64,000 nt of DNA from Ruminococcus sp. (GCA_017536105.1 JAFXRZ010000002.1:1-64000), one strand, 5' to 3'; shown: positions 28,201 through 36,667, counted from the first letter of the stretch. The notes: generated from the letters alone by a model not told the origin. Translations and numbers: made by a program.

Positions 28201-28871
28201 AGCTTGAAGGCTTTGTCGGTCTCGTTTTCAAGGTCTTCCGTCTTTTTGTCAAGCTCCGCCTTCTTCCCGGCATAGTCCTTCTCGTACTCCTTTTCAAGCA
28301 GAGAGACCGGCACATACACATAACCGAAATCGTAATTGATGCCCCAGGAGTCGTCGTTGATCTTGGCTGCAAGGGTCTCGGGACGGGACACTATACCCCC
28401 CACAAACAGGTCGCGGTATTCGCCTTCGATGCGGAAGCTGAGCCTGTCTCCTACGCGGATATCGTTGCTTTCCGCGAATTTGAACTCCACCAGCACCGTA
28501 TCATCCAGGGTCTTCGCTTTCGACCAGAAGACAAACCCCTGCCTCTCGTCCTCGGAATATGAGAAGGCTCTGACGGTGAGATTCTTCCCCTCGCCGTCCT
28601 TTACCGTCGTATCCACAAAAAGCCTGGGGTCGCAGCCGGATATGCCCTCCAGCCTTCTCAGACGTTCTGCTGCTTCGGCTGTGGTAACTTCTGTGGTGAT
28701 GACTGCGTCGGGATAGTTGTAGTCCGACACATAATCGTTAAGGGAACGCTCCAGAGAATCGTAACCGCAAATAAGCCCCGCCGTCATGCCGAAGCCGAGG
28801 GAGGCTATTACTGCTACCGAGATCAGCAGCTTGATGTGCTTTTTGCATATTGCGGAAAGCATTCCTTTCAT
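25224..28871 (-). CDS. ABC transporter permease, FtsX/MacB type with long coiled-coil domain
   Basis: The 1215-residue product has an N-terminal membrane helix (about 14-36), an extracellular region containing a coiled coil of some 400 residues (about 205-650, rich in Glu, Lys and Leu), then three-helix FtsX blocks near 690-820, and a second FtsX block near the C-terminus (TIGFVIVLNTMLTNLYENKKELAILRTLGF). The phrase REIGILRALGFTRGQV is a family hallmark. Such permeases couple ATP use to mechanical work outside the membrane rather than to simple import. The gene follows its ATPase by 6 bases. The substrate is unknown. Confidence 0.88.
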   Translation of the reverse strand: MKGMLSAICKKHIKLLISVAVIASLGFGMTAGLICGYDSLERSLNDYVSDYNYPDAVITTEVTTAEAAERLRRLEGISGCDPRLFVDTTVKDGEGKNLTVRAFSYSEDERQGFVFWSKAKTLDDTVLVEFKFAESNDIRVGDRLSFRIEGEYRDLFVGGIVSRPETLAAKINDDSWGINYDFGYVYVPVSLLEKEYEKDYAGKKAELDKKTEDLENETDKAFKLLDEKQKELDEAIKLLEEKKSDLADAKKLEKTLSENRKELAETEKTLDSKKTELEAALALIDQKERELISQRTSLNEAKDALRTIDETLPKLRELENTLNNTYIIKVIDAVSELVEKLDHPLLTDNLERFRALIAEAQKEGFPQQIDSMAAAVAEFITDVDTETKAAVDYLSSDEVREMAEEISLMDVLPEEAGKYKEFIDLLEEISGIDITTPIQLKEVYDLMTDELAELRSGLEWLDIPGTAAVLRGIDTGRFSDDLSGVLKNVGVLIRSTDTSGKSLAEIYQSIISGISDAVSELSSKRSLIVSELAKYGVTENGIDTALDQISDGLDQCSDRRQQAQNGLKEIEDGLAKTAEGIKEIDSALKELREKLDKGSSELDDAEKDIRNAEDELEDELSRRLKERSEIEEELRNAYKLLDENTGYGELCNEFQLYFEDGADPGETLERAVASFKDVKVKSSVTYEDSAVKKRIDENLDPIRTMMVFLPVAFFVIVLIVIFLFMSMIIKQSRREIGILRALGFTRGQVRRKFCTVSLMVCAAGMIPGVVIAAGLSLYVGNYFKDFFPLPDFTYEVGIISTVMPAAATAAVTLTATLLSTGQISRIMPDEAMSRQVRTSAKIPAILRPIINRLRPMAKVTVTSLMRSKGRFVISTVCIAASAMLILTAFSFISSKNYTLHQVFDERIKYDCQIFFEETPSDDLMKKLKALGYIEEIENVAYYQTDISAGEKSKAVVVNAIEEDSGLIGITDGDGKELKAEEGGIVLERHTAEELGVDVGGTVTVKGKEMTVTAVSDQCVNRIQNISYADAASLPKPDLGCLVCTLSGDCKQEFLTFLFDTDGYQYSVFTASLYDYNTQLYATYDLAALIVIMFAVTIGFVIVLNTMLTNLYENKKELAILRTLGFQHREISLSRLSQAMMQFVLACLIGFPPGALLARAALVSISTPLTEYVYVGGIFEYLFTAGIILLYLIVCHLFSMRSMKKWDVTEVVKDKE

Positions 28872-28877
28872 TATGTG

Positions 28878-29591
28878 TCACCATTCGATATCGGCGGCAG
28901 AGGTCACGTCCTCGTTAGCCGTTTCTTCAACGATCCTTCCGTTCTTCATAAGTATCGTCCTGTCGGACATCCTGCTTATCTCCCGGTTGTGCGTTACTAT
29001 CACCACCGTCTTTCCGCTTTCGCGGGAGAGTTTCTCCAGCAGTATCAGCACGGCTTTTCCGGTCTCGGAATCAAGGGCTCCCGTGGGCTCGTCGCAAAGA
29101 AGTATCTCGGGGTCCTTTGCCAGCGCTCGGGCTATTGAGACACGCTGCTGCTGACCTCCCGAAAGCTTGGTGGGATAGCTGCCGGCTTTTTCGGAAAGCC
29201 CCACAGCCTCTATCATGCGGTCAGTTATCCCCGGGTCATGAGGATCGGCGGTGAGGGCAACGTTCTCCCTGACAGTAAGCTCCAGTATCAGATTGAAGGA
29301 CTGGAAAACGAACCCCACCTTCTCCCTGCGGTACCTTGTAAGCTCGGTATCCTTGAGCCCGGCCAGTTCAAGGCCGTTCACGGTGATGCTGCCGCTGTCG
29401 AAGCTGTCCATGCCCCCCAGCATATTCAGCAGGGTGCTTTTTCCGCTGCCGGAGCTTCCGAGTATGGTGAGCAGCTCGCCGTCATAAATATCAAGGTCTA
29501 TATCCTTGAGCGCCTGCACGCGGCTCTCTCCGCTGCCGTAGGACTTGCACAGTCCCCGGACGCTCAGTATCCTTTTTTTCTCTTCGTTCAT
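28878..29591 (-). CDS. ABC transporter ATP-binding protein, LolD/MacB type
   Basis: The 237-residue product has Walker A GSSGSGKST, the Q-loop FVFQSFNLI, signature LSGGQQQRV, Walker B ILLCDEPTGALD and the switch histidine VTHNREI. Its length and the PTGALDSETG segment place it in the MacB/LolD family that pairs with FtsX-type permeases such as the next gene. It lies 20 bases after the YfcC gene in the same orientation. Confidence 0.93.
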   Translation of the reverse strand: MNEEKKRILSVRGLCKSYGSGESRVQALKDIDLDIYDGELLTILGSSGSGKSTLLNMLGGMDSFDSGSITVNGLELAGLKDTELTRYRREKVGFVFQSFNLILELTVRENVALTADPHDPGITDRMIEAVGLSEKAGSYPTKLSGGQQQRVSIARALAKDPEILLCDEPTGALDSETGKAVLILLEKLSRESGKTVVIVTHNREISRMSDRTILMKNGRIVEETANEDVTSAADIEW

Positions 29592-29611
29592 AATACATTA
29601 CCTCTGACAGA

Positions 29612-31042
29612 TCAATAGCCGACGGCTATGCCGAGGGCGATAAAACCGAACACCAGCAGCAGATTGACGACGAACAGCGGCCAGCTCCTTTTCACCCATT
29701 TGAAATAGTTGGTCTCGATCATCGAAAGGGAGATCAGCAGCACCGGGGAAGTCGGGAAAAGCAGATTGGTATATCCGTCGGCAAAGGTGTATATCAGCAC
29801 CGACATCCTGTCCGAAAGCCCCAGATCCATCACCGACAGAAGCCCCATAACAAGTATGGCCTTGGCTGTCGAGGAGGAGATAAAGAACTCCAGGAACAGC
29901 ACGACTCCGTAAACCGTAAGCGCTATCAGGAATATGTTCTTCCCCTCTGCCAGAGAATTGATCTGGTTCGCTATGGTAGGAAGTATGCTGCCTTCATCGA
30001 AGATATATTTCACCGAGGCGGAAAGGCTGATAAAAACTATGGTGGGAAGAGCCCCTGTGATGCCTCTTAAAAAGCTGCCGAGAACAGCCTTGAATGAGGA
30101 GCTGCACAGCATCCCCGACACAGGGCCGAATATAAGATAATAGGCTGTCAGCACAACGACGGTATATCCCCTTGCCGCCGGGATAAGCGAGCAGACTACT
30201 ATCATCACAAGGCTCATTACGAGAAATACACTGTAAACGGTGAGCTTCCGTCTGCGGTCAGCCAGGTCGGTCTCATCTGTGTGAGCCTCGGCGGCTGCTT
30301 TCAGCCGGAGATCGTGCTCGTATGTACAGCTCTTTGACGGGTCCTTTTTTATCCTGCGGATATAGAGGAATATAAAGCCCAGCAGCAGAAGATACATCAC
30401 GATGAAAATAATTATCCTGAACCATATCTTCTCCATGGGATCGACGCCTATGATCTCCGACGCAAGGAGAACGGTAAAGGGATTGGTTATGGCGCTTGCA
30501 AAGCCGAATCCGCAGGAAACTATGCACACGAGAAAACCCGTGAAGGAATCAAAGCCGTTCATAACGCAGAGTATCGCCGCTATGGGCAGCATAGTGAGCA
30601 TCTCTTCAAAGAGCCCGAGGAAGGCTCCGAAGCTCATGAACAGCAGGGACAGAACTGCGATCAGCACGTTCTGCCGGGTCTTGAAGCGGTCGGAGACTGT
30701 GCCCACCAGGGCATTTATGCCGCCGGTGTCGTTCATCACCTGAAACGCCCCGGAGATAACGAGCAGGAACAGCGAGAGCATTATCAGCGTAAGTCCGTCA
30801 TCCGAGCCGAACACCAGCAAGGGAGCAAGGATGCCTTTCCATATGCTTATGCCCTGTGAACCCTCTATGCGCTCATAGACCGAGTAATCCGTGCCGCCGT
30901 CGGGAAGTGTCCCGAACCTGCCGGCAGGGATAACATAGGTCAGAACGATAGCTGTTGCCGCCAATACAACAAGCAGGACAGCCACCTGGATGAAGGTCTT
31001 CAGGGAAATGTCTATAAGCGCCTTTTCTTTATCCTTTTTCAT
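29612..31042 (-). CDS. YfcC family carrier (DcuC/ArsB-like superfamily)
   Basis: The 476-residue product is a membrane carrier with about 12 helices. YVIPAGRFGTLPDG near residue 35, FGAFLGLFEEMLTMLPI near 150 and the FGFASAITNPFTVLLA loop are typical of YfcC/AitC family anaerobic carriers, which are predicted to move carboxylates, basic amino acids or peptides. The substrate cannot be told from sequence. It overlaps the start of the gene before it by 14 bases and is followed closely by the ABC pair, giving a four-gene membrane operon. Confidence 0.85.
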   Translation of the reverse strand: MKKDKEKALIDISLKTFIQVAVLLVVLAATAIVLTYVIPAGRFGTLPDGGTDYSVYERIEGSQGISIWKGILAPLLVFGSDDGLTLIMLSLFLLVISGAFQVMNDTGGINALVGTVSDRFKTRQNVLIAVLSLLFMSFGAFLGLFEEMLTMLPIAAILCVMNGFDSFTGFLVCIVSCGFGFASAITNPFTVLLASEIIGVDPMEKIWFRIIIFIVMYLLLLGFIFLYIRRIKKDPSKSCTYEHDLRLKAAAEAHTDETDLADRRRKLTVYSVFLVMSLVMIVVCSLIPAARGYTVVVLTAYYLIFGPVSGMLCSSSFKAVLGSFLRGITGALPTIVFISLSASVKYIFDEGSILPTIANQINSLAEGKNIFLIALTVYGVVLFLEFFISSSTAKAILVMGLLSVMDLGLSDRMSVLIYTFADGYTNLLFPTSPVLLISLSMIETNYFKWVKRSWPLFVVNLLLVFGFIALGIAVGY

Positions 31043-32870
31043 TGTTCACCTCGTAAAGAAGGTCTGTTATCAATGCCCACCTTGCAGTCTGACGGCGTTC
31101 TTTCACCGGGTAGAAATAATAAAGCTCCTTCTGATGATAAAGCTCAAATTCCTTGTTGCAGGAGAAAGCAAGGGCAGGCAGTTCGCCTATGGGGACAGTG
31201 AAGCTGATCTTGTCCGAGGTGTAAGTGAAGCCCTCGGCGGTGAGAGCACATTCGCCGTGCTCTTTCCGGGGACGTCCTCCGTCCTTGCCGAATATCCTGG
31301 TATCCACCTCTGTTCGCAGAGTAAAGTTTTCAAGCTCTGCTTTTTCCAGCGCCTTTATCCTGTCGTAGTAGGCAGGGATGCTCTCCGCATCGTCGGTGAA
31401 GCGGTATGTCTCGTCAAGGTGATGCCTTGCTCCGCAGGCTGTGCAGATAAGGTCGTTCCCATCGCAGGCGGTGGTGTAGAGCTCGCCGCAGTCTGCGCAG
31501 CGGTAGAGGATGTTTTCAAGGCCCTTTGCCTTGTTACCGGCCTTGTAGCGGTTGAAATGTTCGGCCTTCTCATCGCAGGAGATAGACGACATTATGATAT
31601 CATCAAGCTCCTCCACGGAAAGCTCCTTCATCTCATCTCCCTTTATGACCCTTTTCACCGAAACGTATATATCAGATTTGAAGAACTTCTTACGCCATTT
31701 CGGGTTCGCATAATAAGCGCCGGAGATATTTGCAAGAACAAGGGTGATCCCTTTCTTTTTATAGACCCGCGTCCCCTTCTCGACTATGGGATAACAGCGC
31801 CCGTCAACGGACAGCCGTCCCTCCGGGAACACCGCAACGGAGTAGCCCTTTTTCAGCATCTGGAACATTTTGATCCCTGCCGTATCGGGAGTGAACAGCT
31901 TCTTCGGGATAAAGCCGCCCTTGTCCCGGAGCGTCCTCAGTATCGGCTTTGAAACGATATGGCTGTTGACAATGAAAGCAGGGTTATCCTCTCCCACCAG
32001 CATTTTCAGATAGTAGAAGTCGTAGAAGGAGGCGTGGTTGCACATGATGATATACGGAGGCTTTATATCTTTCAGCTTTTCGTTGTCGATATGAAGGCGC
32101 TGCCGACGTTTGCGGACAGCATTTACCAGTCTGAAAAACAGAAAATATGTAGCCGAGTCCGGGGTGTGGTCCTTGCCCCGGAACAGCAGCTTATCCAGTA
32201 TCAGCCACAGCCCTGCCAGCAGAAGCAGCATCAGCAGCATTATGATAAGGATGAGCAGCCACATGGGTATCGCATTTCTGATAAAAGCCTTTGCCGAGGT
32301 ACCGATGAGGTTCGATGTTATTATAGACGGTATGACCCCTGTCGCCACAGTAAAGATATAGCGCCTGTATCTTATGTCGGTGCCGCTGCCGTAATAGCAG
32401 ATCGCTCCGAAGGGTACTATCGGAGTGATGAACAGCAGATACATCAGCACCATAGTGCTCCTGCTGCCGGTTTTTGAGGATATGAAGCCGATCTCCTTGG
32501 TGCTTCGCATAAAGCCTTCGCTGCTGATCCTGCATATCCGGGACAGCAGGAATATCAGCGTCGCCCCAAGGCACACTCCCAGGTCGCAGAGCACCAGCGA
32601 CATATAAAAGGGATAGCTAAGTCCCGAGGATACCTGTATGAACTCCGCCGGAACAAAGACAATGACCATTTGCAGAGCCTCTATCAGTATAACGCAAAAT
32701 GCTCCCATCAAGCCCTTTTTCTCCAGCAGCTCCCTGGCTTCGTCAAAGTTCCCCCCGAACTCCAGACTGAACAGCGGCACAAGGATATCCTTGAAAAAGC
32801 AAACGAAGAGTACTATGATAGCGATAAACGCCAGTCCCACAAACAGTTTTTCGATGTTTTTCCTTACCAT
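31029..32870 (-). CDS. VTT (DedA/TVP38-like) membrane domain fused to PlsC acyltransferase and zinc ribbon
   Basis: The 613-residue product combines three parts. Residues about 10-230 form a VTT/SNARE-associated membrane domain (FVPAEFIQVSSG, ITPIVPFGAICYYGSG), the fold of lipid scramblases and flippases. Residues about 265-430 form a lysophosphatidate-type acyltransferase with NHASFYD (278-284) and FPEGR (348-352). Cysteines 458, 461, 476 and 479 form a zinc ribbon. A C-terminal domain of about 130 residues follows. Making and moving phospholipid in one chain is a reasonable inference. The ATG at 32870 is preferred over the TTG at 32885 because GGAG is 9 bases upstream. Confidence 0.85.
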   Translation of the reverse strand: MVRKNIEKLFVGLAFIAIIVLFVCFFKDILVPLFSLEFGGNFDEARELLEKKGLMGAFCVILIEALQMVIVFVPAEFIQVSSGLSYPFYMSLVLCDLGVCLGATLIFLLSRICRISSEGFMRSTKEIGFISSKTGSRSTMVLMYLLFITPIVPFGAICYYGSGTDIRYRRYIFTVATGVIPSIITSNLIGTSAKAFIRNAIPMWLLILIIMLLMLLLLAGLWLILDKLLFRGKDHTPDSATYFLFFRLVNAVRKRRQRLHIDNEKLKDIKPPYIIMCNHASFYDFYYLKMLVGEDNPAFIVNSHIVSKPILRTLRDKGGFIPKKLFTPDTAGIKMFQMLKKGYSVAVFPEGRLSVDGRCYPIVEKGTRVYKKKGITLVLANISGAYYANPKWRKKFFKSDIYVSVKRVIKGDEMKELSVEELDDIIMSSISCDEKAEHFNRYKAGNKAKGLENILYRCADCGELYTTACDGNDLICTACGARHHLDETYRFTDDAESIPAYYDRIKALEKAELENFTLRTEVDTRIFGKDGGRPRKEHGECALTAEGFTYTSDKISFTVPIGELPALAFSCNKEFELYHQKELYYFYPVKERRQTARWALITDLLYEVNNEKG

Positions 32871-32900
32871 TAGGCAACGCTCCAATTTGTTTCTTATATG

Positions 32901-32929
32901 ATTATACCATATTTAACATCGTGTTTCAA
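32901..32929 (-). promoter_or_regulatory. SigA promoter of the VTT-PlsC operon
   Basis: On the minus strand TTGAAA (32924-32929), a 17-base spacer and TATAAT (32901-32906). Confidence 0.8.
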
Positions 32930-33004
32930 CCTGTTGGCTCCATTGTTAACATTTTTTCTTTAGCTCTCTGTTATCCAGAGAGGTCGGAAAGCCCGAGAAT
33001 GCTC

Positions 33005-33033
33005 TTGACACAAGCCGTCGAATATTATATAAT
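33005..33033 (+). promoter_or_regulatory. Consensus SigA promoter of the kinase-LRAT operon
   Basis: TTGACA (33005-33010), a 17-base spacer and TATAAT (33028-33033): a perfect match. The transcript would start about 50 bases before the kinase ATG at 33095. Confidence 0.85.
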
Positions 33034-33094
33034 TAAAGTAGATCAGTATGACTTTTCGGATGTCACCTGCATCCGGGAAAAGGAGTTGAAGAAT

Positions 33095-34192
33095 ATGCTG
33101 GACGTGGGCGAAAGACTAAAAAGCTACGAACCCCTCTGGGAGAGCTGGTATAAGGATTCCCATATCGGAGACGGAAGCTTCGGAAAGGTCTATAAGCTGA
33201 AACAGGACTTTTTCGGAGTGACCTCCTACTGCGTTGTAAAGGTCATATCCATCGACCTGCAAAGCGAGGTCTTCCGCAGCGAGGACAGGATGAAAGTAAT
33301 AAACGAGAGAAAGCGCTTTGTCGCCGAGGAGATACGCAATATGTATCAGCTCAAGGGGGCAAGGTTCCTTGTGCATTGCCTGAACCACGCTATAAGAGAC
33401 CTCTACGACGACAGGCACGAGCTCATCGGCTTTGACGTTTTGATAAGGATGGAGCTATACAATCCCCTGCCCAGCTATCTCAAAAAGAAAGGCGGCCTGA
33501 CCCCGGGCGAGTCCGAGCGCATGGCTTATCAGATAGCTATGGCTCTGAATTCAATGCACAGGCTGAATATGCTGCACAGGGACATAAAGCCCGACAACAT
33601 CTACCTCGACAACAACTGCGCCTTCTATCTTGGAGATTTCGGCGTGTCGAAGCAGGAGCAGTCCTCAAGCTATTCCACCCTTGCAGGCTCTCAGCCCTAT
33701 ATCGCTCCGGAGGTATGGAATGTCACCAAGAGCAGCAAGACCTACACCCAGACCGCAGATATCTATTCCTACGGCCTGACCCTGTATTACGTTCTCAACG
33801 GCAACCGCCTGCCCTTTGTGACCAGCGAATCCAACATCAACGAGCGCACGGCAGCAGTCTTCGACAGGCTTGAAGGCAAGCCCTTCCCTCCTCCCGAGAA
33901 CGGCTCGGAGAAGCTGAAATCCGTGGTAATGAAGTGCTGCGAGTACGACCCCAACGACCGCTTCCGCAGTATGGACGAGGTACTTGCCGCTTTGAGGAAC
34001 GAAGGCTTCCGCTATGTACCGAAGAGAAGCCCCGCCATTCCGGCAAGCACGGTCGTAAGGCCCGTCTGTCCCGAACCGCCGAGGATGAGCCCGGTAAGAA
34101 GCACTCTGCCCAAAACTTCGGAAGACTCCTTCCGCCCGAGGCACCAGCCCCATGGTTCGTTCCGCAAGAACCCCGACGATTTCGACGCATAA
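33095..34192 (+). CDS. Cytoplasmic Hanks-type Ser/Thr protein kinase
   Basis: The 365-residue product has a complete eukaryotic-like kinase domain: glycine loop IGDGSFGKV (24-31), ATP lysine Lys49 in VVKVI, catalytic HRDIKPDN (161-168), DFG (181-183) and APE (204-206). After residue 300 comes a proline- and arginine-rich tail. Unlike PrkC it has no membrane helix and no PASTA repeats, so it acts in the cytoplasm. The ATG at 33095 has AAGGAG 9 bases upstream; the open frame from 32921 crosses the promoter. An LRAT-fold gene follows after 25 bases and is its likely partner or substrate. Confidence 0.9.
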   Translation: MLDVGERLKSYEPLWESWYKDSHIGDGSFGKVYKLKQDFFGVTSYCVVKVISIDLQSEVFRSEDRMKVINERKRFVAEEIRNMYQLKGARFLVHCLNHAIRDLYDDRHELIGFDVLIRMELYNPLPSYLKKKGGLTPGESERMAYQIAMALNSMHRLNMLHRDIKPDNIYLDNNCAFYLGDFGVSKQEQSSSYSTLAGSQPYIAPEVWNVTKSSKTYTQTADIYSYGLTLYYVLNGNRLPFVTSESNINERTAAVFDRLEGKPFPPPENGSEKLKSVVMKCCEYDPNDRFRSMDEVLAALRNEGFRYVPKRSPAIPASTVVRPVCPEPPRMSPVRSTLPKTSEDSFRPRHQPHGSFRKNPDDFDA

Positions 34193-34217
34193 GACCTCAC
34201 CGAAAGGAGAGATACCC

Positions 34218-34949
34218 TTGGCAGGAAGATTTTTGCTTGACGACAGCAGGCTGCGTTTTCTTCCCTCGGCCATTGCAAAGAAAGCCGCCGATTCCGAGGT
34301 GGGCGGTATCGTCAAGCGCATAGGAAAGATAGCCGGCGCTGAATTGCGTTCGGCAGCAGACGCCCTGATACCCAGCCTCGAAAGCGAGGATTCACAGCTT
34401 TTGAAGCTGCCTGTGGATGTGCTGGAGCTGGGGCTGCTTGCACCGGGAGATGTCATAGGCATTCGCCGTCCTGCCGGATATGAGCATTACGCCGTCTATG
34501 CAGGGGACGAAAAAGTGATTCACTATGCCGCGGAGGACGGAGATTTCGGTTCGAGAGTGACCGTCCACGAGGCCGACATTTTCGATTTCCTTGACGGCCA
34601 GAGCAGCTTTTTCATCCTCGATTTCCCCAACGAGCTCGGCGAACCTCAGAAGATAGCCCTCTGCGAAAAATACGAAAAGGCAAGCAAGAAGTACCCTATC
34701 ACCAACCTGATGATCGACATGATAAACCGGGAGGAGTACCATTTATATACCCCCGAAGAGACCCTTGCCCGTGCAAGGAGCCGCATAGGAGAAAATATGT
34801 ACAGCCTTGCCCTTAACAACTGCGAGCATTTCGCTATCTGGTGCAAGACGGGACTCAGCCGCTCCTATCAGGTGGACAGCTTTATGAGGATACTCTGCGA
34901 TATACTTACCATTCCGGCCTCAGCCGTGGATGAGGAAGAAATGCCGTAG
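34218..34949 (+). CDS. LRAT/NC-domain (NlpC/P60-like) thiol acyltransferase-fold protein
   Basis: The 243-residue product carries the lecithin-retinol-acyltransferase fold. His90 in EHYAVYAGDEKVIHYA, His102 in the same block, and Cys202 in NNCEHFAIWCKTG supply the family catalytic set. Eukaryotic relatives are phospholipid acyltransferases, and bacterial ones are mostly uncharacterised. No signal peptide or clear membrane helix is present. The TTG at 34218 is chosen because AGGAG lies 8 bases upstream; other starts fall inside the kinase gene. It sits 25 bases after the kinase stop, so kinase control of this enzyme is an inference. Confidence 0.83.
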   Translation: MAGRFLLDDSRLRFLPSAIAKKAADSEVGGIVKRIGKIAGAELRSAADALIPSLESEDSQLLKLPVDVLELGLLAPGDVIGIRRPAGYEHYAVYAGDEKVIHYAAEDGDFGSRVTVHEADIFDFLDGQSSFFILDFPNELGEPQKIALCEKYEKASKKYPITNLMIDMINREEYHLYTPEETLARARSRIGENMYSLALNNCEHFAIWCKTGLSRSYQVDSFMRILCDILTIPASAVDEEEMP

Positions 34950-35064
34950 ATACGCTGTATAAAACGCATCTAAATAATTCTTTGGCTTTAGCTGATTGGC
35001 ATTTTTGCCGAAAATAAGGCTAAGAAACTGTGCATATTTTTTTGAAATTTTTTTAATTTTTCTA

Positions 35065-35093
35065 TTGCTTAATCGTTTCAGTTGTGATATAAT
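35065..35093 (+). promoter_or_regulatory. SigA promoter of the acidic coiled-coil gene
   Basis: TTGCTT (35065-35070), a 17-base spacer and TATAAT (35088-35093). The 34950-35064 stretch before it is AT-rich with no gene. Confidence 0.8.
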
Positions 35094-35168
35094 ATAATTT
35101 ACAAGGGTGTTGATGTGATTTTTTTATCGTTAATGCCTGCATTTTTTTCTGAAAGGATCGATTAGTTT

Positions 35169-36467
35169 ATGGCATTTCCATTGAAGAAGAAAAAAGAAGA
35201 ATCTACAAATGAAAAAATAATCCGTCTGCACCAGGAAGGCAAGAGCGTCGAGGAGATCTGCGCCGAGCTCGAGGGGCTGAGAAACCCCATAGAGATCGTT
35301 ACAGGCGTTATCCAGAGAAAACTGGGTGTCGATGCTGTTCCCGATGCAGTCGTAACTCATGAGAAGAACCACGCTGCAGAAGTTATCGCAGCTGCAAGCG
35401 GAAACGATGAGGCAGAGCCTGCCGATTCCGGCGAGACCGATACCGAAGGCCTCACCAAGCTCGAAAGATATATGCTGGAGAAGCAGAAGAAAAAGCACGC
35501 TCCCGCAAAGAATTCAAAGCCCGAGCCGGAGCCCGAGCCTGTTGCTGAGCCCGAGATCGCTGCACCTCCCGTTGTTGAGCCTGTGAACGTTCCGGAGCCC
35601 GTAAGCGTTCCCGAGCCCGAGGTGCATAAGGTAAGCCTCGTTGACGAGTATCTTAAGCAGAACAACCTCTCTGCAAGCTCTGCTCCCTCCCATAACGAAT
35701 ACACCCCCGGACCCGGCGAAGAGTATGCCGAGATGGATGCTCTCGTTCCTCCCGATGTTGAAAGCGGAGACATCTCCGATATCCCGATACTCACCTATAC
35801 TCCTCCCACGGAGGAAACTTCCGAAGAGCTGCCTACTCTTGAGGACATCACTGCCGATGCTGAGGCTAAGGTAGAAGCTGTCAAGGAGACAGTTGAAGAG
35901 CCTGCCAAGAAAGCAGAGCCTGCACCCGAGGCTGCCGACAAGGCAAACAAGGTCGCCGACAAGATGAAGGCATTTGCACTCAGCCAGATCGACGCCAACA
36001 ACGCCAAGATCGCAGAGCTTGAGGAAAAGCAGAAGAACGTTGACAAGGAATTCGCTTCCAAGATCGAGGCTGCTAACACTGCTCTCATGAACAGCCAGGT
36101 AAACTTCGATATGACCGAAGCCAAGCTCAACGAGGCTTATGCAAATATCGAGAAGGCAAGAGAAGAGCACAGACTTGCTATCGCCAAGGCTGACGACGAG
36201 TACAGACGCAAGCTCGAGGAGATCGAGGAGCAGTACCGCAACGCCACCTTCGAGGCTAACAACAAGTTCCAGGAGTTCGACGACAAGAGCAAGGAAGAGA
36301 TCGAAAAGCTCGACAGCGACAAGACCGCTGCTCAAGCTGACCTTGCTGCAAAGCGTGCTGCCGTATCCGAGATACATACCGCTGTTGAATCCGAGAGCGA
36401 GAAGCTCAAGGTACAGATCAACGCTCTCAAGGAAGAGAACGCAGGCTACCAGAGCTTCCTGAACTAA
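35169..36467 (+). CDS. Acidic Pro-Glu-rich coiled-coil protein
   Basis: The 432-residue product has a short N-terminal helical domain (about 14-55, NEKIIRLHQEGKSVEEICAEL) that looks like a small helix-turn-helix-type bundle. A disordered stretch of PEP repeats (about 118-160) follows, then an acidic linker and a long coiled coil (about 255-425). It has no signal peptide or membrane helix. The layout suggests a cytoskeletal or scaffold protein. Codons are strongly biased, which often marks high expression. I recognise no family. It is monocistronic, with its own promoter and a terminator. Confidence 0.75.
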   Translation: MAFPLKKKKEESTNEKIIRLHQEGKSVEEICAELEGLRNPIEIVTGVIQRKLGVDAVPDAVVTHEKNHAAEVIAAASGNDEAEPADSGETDTEGLTKLERYMLEKQKKKHAPAKNSKPEPEPEPVAEPEIAAPPVVEPVNVPEPVSVPEPEVHKVSLVDEYLKQNNLSASSAPSHNEYTPGPGEEYAEMDALVPPDVESGDISDIPILTYTPPTEETSEELPTLEDITADAEAKVEAVKETVEEPAKKAEPAPEAADKANKVADKMKAFALSQIDANNAKIAELEEKQKNVDKEFASKIEAANTALMNSQVNFDMTEAKLNEAYANIEKAREEHRLAIAKADDEYRRKLEEIEEQYRNATFEANNKFQEFDDKSKEEIEKLDSDKTAAQADLAAKRAAVSEIHTAVESESEKLKVQINALKEENAGYQSFLN

Positions 36468-36474
36468 GCCCTCG

Positions 36475-36512
36475 GCTTACGCTTCGCTGAGTGAACAGTG
36501 AATAATGATCGT
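36475..36512 (-). repeat. Repeat F, copy 1
   Basis: Its complement reads CATTATTCACTGTTCACTCAGCGAAGCG. It begins 8 bases after the stop codon of the coiled-coil gene and runs into the terminator, as copies at 49128 and 53898 do after minus-strand genes. Confidence 0.6.
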
Positions 36513-36565
36513 GCCGCCTTCGGCGGGGCCTTTTGAGGTCTCAGCTGACGGCGGCATTTTTATAT
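36512..36565 (+). terminator. Terminator of the coiled-coil gene
   Basis: TGCCGCC (36512-36518) pairs with GGCGGCA (36550-36556), with a nested CGCCTTCGGCG hairpin, and is followed by TTTTTATATATTTTT. Confidence 0.75.
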
Positions 36566-36638
36566 ATTTTTGAGGATCGGCGCATAAAATTATATTAAAC
36601 AGCTGTAATAATTTGTAATAATATTTTGCTAAAAACTA

Positions 36639-36667
36639 TTGAAAATCATAAAAAAATATGATATAAT
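36639..36667 (+). promoter_or_regulatory. SigA promoter of nfeD-SPFH operon
   Basis: TTGAAA (36639-36644), a 17-base spacer and TATAAT (36662-36667). Confidence 0.8.

Noticed and set aside
27348..28562. 404-codon plus-strand frame opposite the ABC permease coiled coil
   Set aside because: It arises from repetitive Glu/Lys codons read backwards; no family features.
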